Origin: DATAMF01 sp964472565
GTDB taxonomy: Bacteria > Chloroflexota > Anaerolineae > Aggregatilineales > Aggregatilineaceae
Direction: 5' to 3'
Length of the DNA: 64,000 nt
NCBI GenBank assembly: GCA_964472565.1
Contig: CAYYNB010000009.1
Location: 1 to 64,000 of the forward strand
Shown here: piece by piece, positions 58,894-64,000 of the stretch
How positions within the stretch are numbered: position 1 is the first letter of the stretch
Layout: the number at the start of each line of letters is the position of its first letter
Position numbers and translations under genes: made by a program
The notes under the pieces: model-generated
Databases searched by the model: none
Seen by the model: only the letters and a program-made list of their open reading frames with translations
What the model was told of the DNA's origin: nothing

Positions 58894-61149
58894 ATGGCGC
58901 GCGGCATCCTTCGATTTTTGGCACGGCGGCATGGGCATAACCGCTTCGACATCACCGATATGTTGAGCTATATCTACCTTGTGGTAGGTATCGTGATTAT
59001 GTTTGGGCCGGTTGTGTGGCTGGTAATGTCCTCATTTAAGCCACCTTCGCTGCTCACGAAACGCCCGATCACGTTTCTGCCCTACCAACAGCAAACGATC
59101 CAGATTCAAGGCTATGATGCGCCGCTGCGATTATACGATCTGAAGCTGCCGGATGGGTCAACCAAACGAATGGCAGCGCTGCTGCAAAACGGCAAAGATT
59201 GGCGGTTCACCGAAAATTATTTGTATTTGATTGACCCGGAACAGCCAGGAAGGGAACCTGTTGAAATATTAGAGCAGCAGGCATCGGCGTACTATCTCTA
59301 TACCAATGTTACCGGGGAGCAACAACTGTACCTGCACCAGGGTAATCACGAAGATGCATTTTACCGGACGCTGAATGCGGCCCAACTCGATGCTAAGCCC
59401 ACCGAAATTTGGGGGGAATTGATAGAGAGTCTGGGTGGCATGGAGATGGTGAGAACTACTGTTACCTACCAAAACCGGGCGCTGCCGATCTATACCGTCG
59501 ATTTAGAAGATGGCACATCGACCCCAATGGCCGCGCTGCTCGATCCTGACGGGACATTGCAAGAGGTCGAGAAGTTTGGTTACGTCTACCTGCGGATGGT
59601 TGATCCAGCGCATGTGGCATCTGATCCGATGGAGGTGCTTAAGCCGGATGATCTGGAAGCGCGGGACACAAAAAACACGGTAGACCTGGGCTATGATTCA
59701 CAAACTTTGAATGTTCAACGAATTAAAGATACACAGCTTCGGATCGCGGTGTTGGTGAATGCGGATGGCACACTACAAGTAGAAGAACAGGATAGCCGCC
59801 GTTATCTGAAGGTGCTGGACCCTCACAATTTAGCTGCGGATGGAATCGTCCTGCTTGAGATCGACAGTAAAAAAGACCCGGAAACCCAACAGAAATCGTT
59901 TAAGTTTTATTTTGGCGACGGGGAAGATGGAAAAGCGCTGATCGAAAAAACGAGTGATGTTTCGTCGCTGCGGCTCTACGATCTGGCTGACCTGGCGGCA
60001 ACACCTGTCATGGCCGAGCGGGCACTGGTGGACGAAATCAGTGAGGCGCTTGGACCCGATTACCGGTTACAGCTTTATACGATTGATGAGACAAACATTC
60101 GGGTCGTGGTGTTGAAAGATCCAAGCGGATGGGATCAGCGCGTGAACCGGCTGTACTTCAGTCTGGTTCCGGCGGCTGATCCGGCAGCCGAGCCGATTGA
60201 TGTGCTGGCCAATAGTCCTCGATTGGCCCGCGCGACGGTTGAGGTCGAAGGCGAAGTTCTGCCGCTGTACAGCGTGCAGATGGCTGATGGCGAAAGACGC
60301 CGAATGGCCGCAATAGTTGAAAATGGAGCGGAAAAGCGGAACCAACGCTCGTACATTTTTTTGATCGATCCAGATGCACCGCCGGAAACAATGCCACAAA
60401 CCATCGATGAGGCCGTTCAAAATGAGCACGTTACGAAGGCCCTGTTTGATGACATAGAACCGGTCCGGTATGTCTATTTTGATCTTGATAACTATGAAGG
60501 GGCGATCAAAAGTTTCGATTTTCTGCTTTATCTGCGCAACAGCATTGTGGTGACAGTGGTTGCTACAGCTATCACCCTGTTGATTAACAGTATGGCGGCA
60601 TTCGGATTGAGTAAGTATAAGTTTCGCGGGCGTGATGCGATTTTCCTGCTGATCATCAGTACGCTGATGGTGCCTGTAACGGTGATCATGATTCCGGCAT
60701 TTCTGGTTGTTTCGGAAGTCGGATGGTCATACAGCCTATGGGGATTGATTGTTCCGGGCGCAGCTACTCCGACAGGTGTGTTTCTGCTGCGACAGTATAT
60801 GCTCACGATTCCCGATGAACTGCTAGACTCGGCGCGGATTGATGGGGCAAGTGAGTGGCGTATTTACTGGCAGGTAATTCTGCCGCTGGCGAAACCGGCT
60901 TTGGCAGTGCTGGCGATATTCTCTGTGATGTGGCGCTGGAATGACTTTTTGTGGCCGCTGATTGTCACCGCAGGGCGTGAGGAATTGTATACACTACCGG
61001 TGGCACTAAATAATTTCCAGGGAAACCTGAACGTTCAATGGCACTATATCCTGGCTATGACGGTGCTCACGCTGCTGCCTGTCGCCGTCGTATTTGTGTT
61101 TTTGCAGCGATATATCACCACAGGAATTGCAACAACAGGGATGAAGTAA
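58894..61149 (+). CDS. MalG-like ABC permease with a giant extracytoplasmic repeat insert
   Basis: A 751-residue protein; MalG-type permeases have about 280-300. Helix 1 (about residues 27-48) and helix 2 onwards (from about 549) frame an ordinary permease, with the coupling loop LLDSARIDGASEWRIYWQ at about 640. Between them lie about 480 residues containing roughly five copies of a 55-60-residue unit: a strand such as ALPIYTVDLEDGTSTPMAAL or VLPLYSVQMADGERRRMAAI, then YVYLRMVDP or YIFLIDPD, then a P-x-E-x-L tail. Approximate starts are residues 73, 191, 267, 386 and 449. It replaces the short first extracytoplasmic loop, so it should face the binding protein. I know of no such permease. An AGGAGG site precedes the ATG. 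Confidence 0.88.
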   Translation: MARGILRFLARRHGHNRFDITDMLSYIYLVVGIVIMFGPVVWLVMSSFKPPSLLTKRPITFLPYQQQTIQIQGYDAPLRLYDLKLPDGSTKRMAALLQNGKDWRFTENYLYLIDPEQPGREPVEILEQQASAYYLYTNVTGEQQLYLHQGNHEDAFYRTLNAAQLDAKPTEIWGELIESLGGMEMVRTTVTYQNRALPIYTVDLEDGTSTPMAALLDPDGTLQEVEKFGYVYLRMVDPAHVASDPMEVLKPDDLEARDTKNTVDLGYDSQTLNVQRIKDTQLRIAVLVNADGTLQVEEQDSRRYLKVLDPHNLAADGIVLLEIDSKKDPETQQKSFKFYFGDGEDGKALIEKTSDVSSLRLYDLADLAATPVMAERALVDEISEALGPDYRLQLYTIDETNIRVVVLKDPSGWDQRVNRLYFSLVPAADPAAEPIDVLANSPRLARATVEVEGEVLPLYSVQMADGERRRMAAIVENGAEKRNQRSYIFLIDPDAPPETMPQTIDEAVQNEHVTKALFDDIEPVRYVYFDLDNYEGAIKSFDFLLYLRNSIVVTVVATAITLLINSMAAFGLSKYKFRGRDAIFLLIISTLMVPVTVIMIPAFLVVSEVGWSYSLWGLIVPGAATPTGVFLLRQYMLTIPDELLDSARIDGASEWRIYWQVILPLAKPALAVLAIFSVMWRWNDFLWPLIVTAGREELYTLPVALNNFQGNLNVQWHYILAMTVLTLLPVAVVFVFLQRYITTGIATTGMK

Positions 61150-61158
61150 GGAGTTTAC

Positions 61159-62592
61159 ATGGTTTCCAAACATCCATTTTTAGTGGGCGGCGAGTGGCGC
61201 AGCAGTAACGAGACACTCCAGGTTCATTTTCCGTACAATGGCGAACTGGTTGCCGAAGTATCAATGGCGACGGATCAGGATATTGAGGATGCGATCCAAG
61301 CTGCGGTGAAGGGCTTTGAGATCACCAAAAGACTGCCCGCACATGCTCGTTCGGAGATTTTGTATAACTTGCTGGGCGAAATGGACCGGCGCGCGGATGA
61401 ATTGATCGATGCGCTGGTCATGGAAGGCGGCAAAGCGCGACAGGTGGCCAAAGGGGAATTTGGGCGCGCGAAAGAAACGGTACGGGTGGCTGCCGAAGAG
61501 GCTAAACGGATCACGGGCGAAATCGTGCCGATGGATTGGACAGCGGCGGGCGAAAATCGACAGGCGATTGTGCGGCGGTTCCCGCTGGGGCCGGTGCTGG
61601 GTATCACACCTTTTAACTATCCGCTGAATCTTGGCTCGCATAAACTGGCTCCGGCTATTGCGGCGGGGAATTCGTTTATTCTGAAACCTGCACCCGAAAC
61701 ACCGTTATCGAGCATCATCCTGGCAGAAATGGCGCTGGCGGCAGGGTATCCGGCGGAAGCACTCAGCTTGATTGTCTGCCGGGATGAACAGGCAGAACAA
61801 CTGGCAAAAGACCCGCGAATTGCATTTCTCTCGTTTACGGGCAGTTCGGCAGTGGGATGGCATCTCAAGAATGTGTGCGGGCGGAAACGAATCGGCCTGG
61901 AGCTAGGCGGCAACGCAGCAGCGATTGTGCATGAGGATGCTAATCTTGATTACGCGGTGAGCCGGATCACGATGGGCGGGTTTACGAATGCCGGGCAAAA
62001 CTGCATTTCTGTTCAGCGTGTGATGCTGCACCGTCCGATCTATAACGAAACACTGGAAAAACTGCTTAACAAGATCAGCGTCTTGAAGGTGGGCGATCCG
62101 CGAGAGGATGATACGGTGGTCGGACCGATGATCCATGAAGAAGCGGCGCAGCGCGCGATGCAGACTGTACAAGAAGCGGTTGAGCAGGGCGCACGGATTG
62201 TAATGGGCGGCCAATGCAAGGGAACAATGTTCCAACCGACGGTACTGACCGATACTACGCCGGATATGCGCGTCAACCGGGAAGAAATATTTGCTCCGGT
62301 GATTACGGTTTGCGCCTACGATGATTTCGATGAAGCGATCCAGTTGGCGAACAGCACGGATTATGGGTTGCAGTCGGGCGTGTTTACGCAGAACATGAAC
62401 CGGATCATGCAGGCTTTTGAAGAGATCGAAGTCGGTGGGCTGCAAATTAACGACGTGTCCACATTCCGAATCGATCAGATGCCCTACGGCGGCGTAAAGG
62501 GGTCTGGCATTGGGCGCGAAGGGCCACGTTATGCGATTGAAGAAATGACTGAGATGAAACTGATGGTGCTTAATCTGGCCGGGGGAAAATGA
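61159..62592 (+). CDS. Aldehyde dehydrogenase, candidate sulfolactaldehyde dehydrogenase
   Basis: A 477-residue NAD(P)-dependent aldehyde dehydrogenase. TPFNYPLNLGSHKLAPAIAA and LKPAPETPLSS bind the cofactor, GLELGGNAA has the general-base Glu (about 248) and NAGQNCISVQRV has the catalytic Cys (about 282). The GSSAVG motif and NREEIFAPVI, MPYGGVKGSGIGREG near the C-terminus, complete the family signature. In transaldolase sulfoglycolysis, an enzyme of this family (SlaB/SftD) oxidises sulfolactaldehyde to sulfolactate. It is directly upstream of the transaldolase gene, which would make that aldehyde. A lactaldehyde or succinate semialdehyde role cannot be excluded. GGAGTTTAC precedes the ATG, 9 bp after the permease. 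Confidence 0.85.
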   Translation: MVSKHPFLVGGEWRSSNETLQVHFPYNGELVAEVSMATDQDIEDAIQAAVKGFEITKRLPAHARSEILYNLLGEMDRRADELIDALVMEGGKARQVAKGEFGRAKETVRVAAEEAKRITGEIVPMDWTAAGENRQAIVRRFPLGPVLGITPFNYPLNLGSHKLAPAIAAGNSFILKPAPETPLSSIILAEMALAAGYPAEALSLIVCRDEQAEQLAKDPRIAFLSFTGSSAVGWHLKNVCGRKRIGLELGGNAAAIVHEDANLDYAVSRITMGGFTNAGQNCISVQRVMLHRPIYNETLEKLLNKISVLKVGDPREDDTVVGPMIHEEAAQRAMQTVQEAVEQGARIVMGGQCKGTMFQPTVLTDTTPDMRVNREEIFAPVITVCAYDDFDEAIQLANSTDYGLQSGVFTQNMNRIMQAFEEIEVGGLQINDVSTFRIDQMPYGGVKGSGIGREGPRYAIEEMTEMKLMVLNLAGGK

Positions 62593-62665
62593 GCAGGCAG
62601 CAACGACTCTCTTTTTTTGAGCCAATTAATTTCTTCAGTGAAATAAAGAAGCAGGAAGGTGTTGT

Positions 62666-63328
62666 ATGAAGTTCTTTCTGGACAGCGCGATAGTGGATGA
62701 AATCCGCTACGCGCTTGAGATGTGGAATATTGATGGCGTGACAACCAATCCGCGCCATGTTCAGGCATCCGGCAAGCCCTTTCTGGCGGTGATCCGCGAG
62801 ATCGGCAGTTTGTTTGGGGGGACTGACAAAACAGTGTCAGTTGAGGTCAATCCACACCAGACCGACTATAAGCTGATGGTCGATGAGGGAAAACGGCTGG
62901 CGAATTTGAGTGAGAACTTTGTCATCAAGCTGCCCGCAACTGAGCCGGGATTCAAAGCATTAGCGGTGCTGAGCGCGGAAGGGATTCGGGTGAACCTGAC
63001 ACTGGTTTTTTCAGTGGTACAGGCGCTTCAGGCGATGCGGCTGGGGGCAATCTATGTGTCGCCGTTTATCGGCTGGAAAGAAGCGAATGCCGAGGAAACG
63101 CGCACGATGATCGAGGAGATTGTCACGATCCGCAATAACTATCTGTTTGAAACAGAAGTGCTGGTGGCTGCCGTGCGGAATGGACGACAAATTGCAGATG
63201 CGGCGGTCGCTGGAGCGGATATTGTGACGGCGGGCTTCACGGTTTACAAGGAAGCATTTGAACATCCCTATACCGATGCGGGATTGGTGAAGTTCCAAAA
63301 CTTTTGGGATCAGACTCAATACGAGTAA
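62666..63328 (+). CDS. Transaldolase/fructose-6-phosphate aldolase family enzyme, candidate 6-deoxy-6-sulfofructose transaldolase
   Basis: A 220-residue protein of the short FSA/TalC transaldolase class, a TIM barrel. The Schiff-base Lys is in FVIKLPAT (Lys 88). The usual TTNPS loop near the active site reads TTNPRHVQASGKPF (Arg 30), replacing a Ser with a basic residue. VNLTLVFSVVQALQAMRLGA and YVSPFIGW are family features, and GADIVTAGF holds the residues that bind the substrate phosphate in homologues. In the sulfo-TAL route SftT/SqvA moves the three-carbon dihydroxyacetone unit from sulfofructose to glyceraldehyde 3-phosphate. A GGAAGG site precedes the ATG. The family is certain; the sulfosugar specificity rests on operon content. 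Confidence 0.8.
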   Translation: MKFFLDSAIVDEIRYALEMWNIDGVTTNPRHVQASGKPFLAVIREIGSLFGGTDKTVSVEVNPHQTDYKLMVDEGKRLANLSENFVIKLPATEPGFKALAVLSAEGIRVNLTLVFSVVQALQAMRLGAIYVSPFIGWKEANAEETRTMIEEIVTIRNNYLFETEVLVAAVRNGRQIADAAVAGADIVTAGFTVYKEAFEHPYTDAGLVKFQNFWDQTQYE

Positions 63329-63339
63329 CGGAGATAATC

Positions 63340-64000
63340 ATGCCGCCCAAAATAGTGATTCTAGGAGCTGGCAGCGCGATCTTTGGGTTGGGCGCGATGG
63401 CGACACTGATACGAGCGCCACGACTGCGCGGCGCGGAACTGGCGCTGGTGGATGTGGATGAACCGGCACTCAACACGATGACTGCGCTGGCCCATAAGAT
63501 GAACGAGGCATGGGATGCACAGATGCGAATCGTGTGCTCCACCGAACGCAAAGAGGTGCTGGCGGGCGCGGATTTTGTCGTGGTGTCGGTGCAGGTGGGA
63601 CCACGCGAAACGGTCTGGGAAATGGACTGGCAGATTCCATTAAGGCATGGGGTGCGGCAACCGTATGCTGAAAATGGCGGACCGGGATCATTGGCGCATA
63701 CCTGCCGGAACCTGCCGCTAATTCTGGATATTGCGCGGGATATGGAGGAGTTGTGTCCGAATGCGTGGTATCTCAACCTCGTGAATCCGCTGATCCGGCT
63801 GACGCTGGGCGTTCACCGCTATACCAAGATCAAAGTGCTGGGGCTGTGCCATCAATTACTCTGGGGTTATGCGATGGCGGGCGCGGTGCTGGCGGAGCGG
63901 TACGGGATTCAGGTGCCGGAAGGATTTCATGTGCATACTGACGCGGATAACCTGCCGAATTTTATCCCGGTGGCGCGAGCCGCGTATGAACGCATGGATA
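63340..64000 (+). CDS. GH4/GH188-like NAD-dependent glycosidase (3' truncated)
   Basis: The reading frame is open to the window edge, showing the first 220 residues. It begins KIVILGAGSAIFGLG, the NAD-binding Rossmann motif of family GH4, then ELALVDVDEPALNTM and ADFVVVSVQVGPRETVW, the family order. LNLVNPLIRLT and LGLCHQ follow; the Cys of GLCHQ is the expected metal ligand, with a later His still outside or near HTDADNLPNF. These enzymes cleave by transient oxidation at C3 with NAD and a divalent metal. GH188, a GH4-related family, holds NAD-dependent sulfoquinovosidases. The ATG has GGAG eight bases upstream. Which of the two families applies needs the missing half. Confidence 0.8.
   Translation, partial: MPPKIVILGAGSAIFGLGAMATLIRAPRLRGAELALVDVDEPALNTMTALAHKMNEAWDAQMRIVCSTERKEVLAGADFVVVSVQVGPRETVWEMDWQIPLRHGVRQPYAENGGPGSLAHTCRNLPLILDIARDMEELCPNAWYLNLVNPLIRLTLGVHRYTKIKVLGLCHQLLWGYAMAGAVLAERYGIQVPEGFHVHTDADNLPNFIPVARAAYERMD

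Overview
This window looks like part of a metagenome-assembled scaffold from a member of the Chloroflexota, most likely Anaerolineae-like. That placement is inferred from gene style: solute-binding proteins with plain Sec signal peptides, Thr/Pro-rich linkers in secreted proteins, TadE/TadG-type proteins, and a tagaturonate epimerase route for uronates. No rRNA, tRNA or CRISPR array was seen. A run of 10 N at 47654-47663 marks a scaffolding gap, and the DNA around it is mis-joined.

Layout. (1) 1-8.97 kb, plus strand: a tightly packed pectin/galacturonate operon with a heparinase II/III-like lyase (5' cut off), oligogalacturonate lyase, a cupin, two uroporphyrinogen-decarboxylase-family proteins, UxaC, UxaE, KduI and KduD. 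It funnels oligogalacturonides and galacturonate towards fructuronate and 2-keto-3-deoxygluconate. (2) 9.0-19.9 kb: a small HD hydrolase, then a minus-strand block of three TadE/TadG-type surface proteins, two OmpR-type response regulators, one large GAF-containing histidine kinase and a PspA-like protein. (3) 20.0-26.8 kb: a housekeeping pgeF-yggS-yggT-yggU-lipoprotein operon, a frame-disrupted small membrane gene, and a convergent pair encoding a membrane-anchored NACHT/HEAT NTPase and a coiled-coil zinc-ribbon protein.

(4) 26.9-38.6 kb: an exopolysaccharide or O-antigen type cluster with two paralogous polytopic proteins, a YfhO-type protein, a GT2 glycosyltransferase, a polyprenyl-phosphate sugar-phosphate transferase and an O-antigen-ligase/TPR protein. 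A further polytopic protein lies on the opposite strand. (5) 38.6-43.6 kb: an alkyltransferase-like DNA-repair protein, a GH31 glucosidase, CysS and a HAD phosphatase. (6) 43.6-50.6 kb: a maltodextrin locus with a MarR regulator and candidate operator, a MalE-type binding protein carrying two extra starch-binding-like modules, MalF (split by the gap), MalG and a GH13 amylase. (7) 50.6-51.4 kb: a non-coding island of palindromic repeats. (8) 51.4-53.7 kb: a second GH31 enzyme.

(9) 53.8-64.0 kb, plus strand: an operon with a ROK regulator, a fucose/arabinose-isomerase-like protein, a sugar ABC transporter (binding protein and two permeases), an aldehyde dehydrogenase, a FSA/TalC-type transaldolase and the start of a GH4/GH188-like NAD-dependent glycosidase. 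With no sugar kinase, this combination matches the transaldolase (sulfo-TAL/SFT) route of sulfoquinovose breakdown: glycoside to sulfoquinovose, then 6-deoxy-6-sulfofructose, then sulfolactaldehyde, then sulfolactate. I consider it the most interesting system here. One of its permeases carries a very large extracytoplasmic insert made of about five repeated units, which I do not recognise from known ABC permeases. Neither ABC system in the window has its own ATPase gene.
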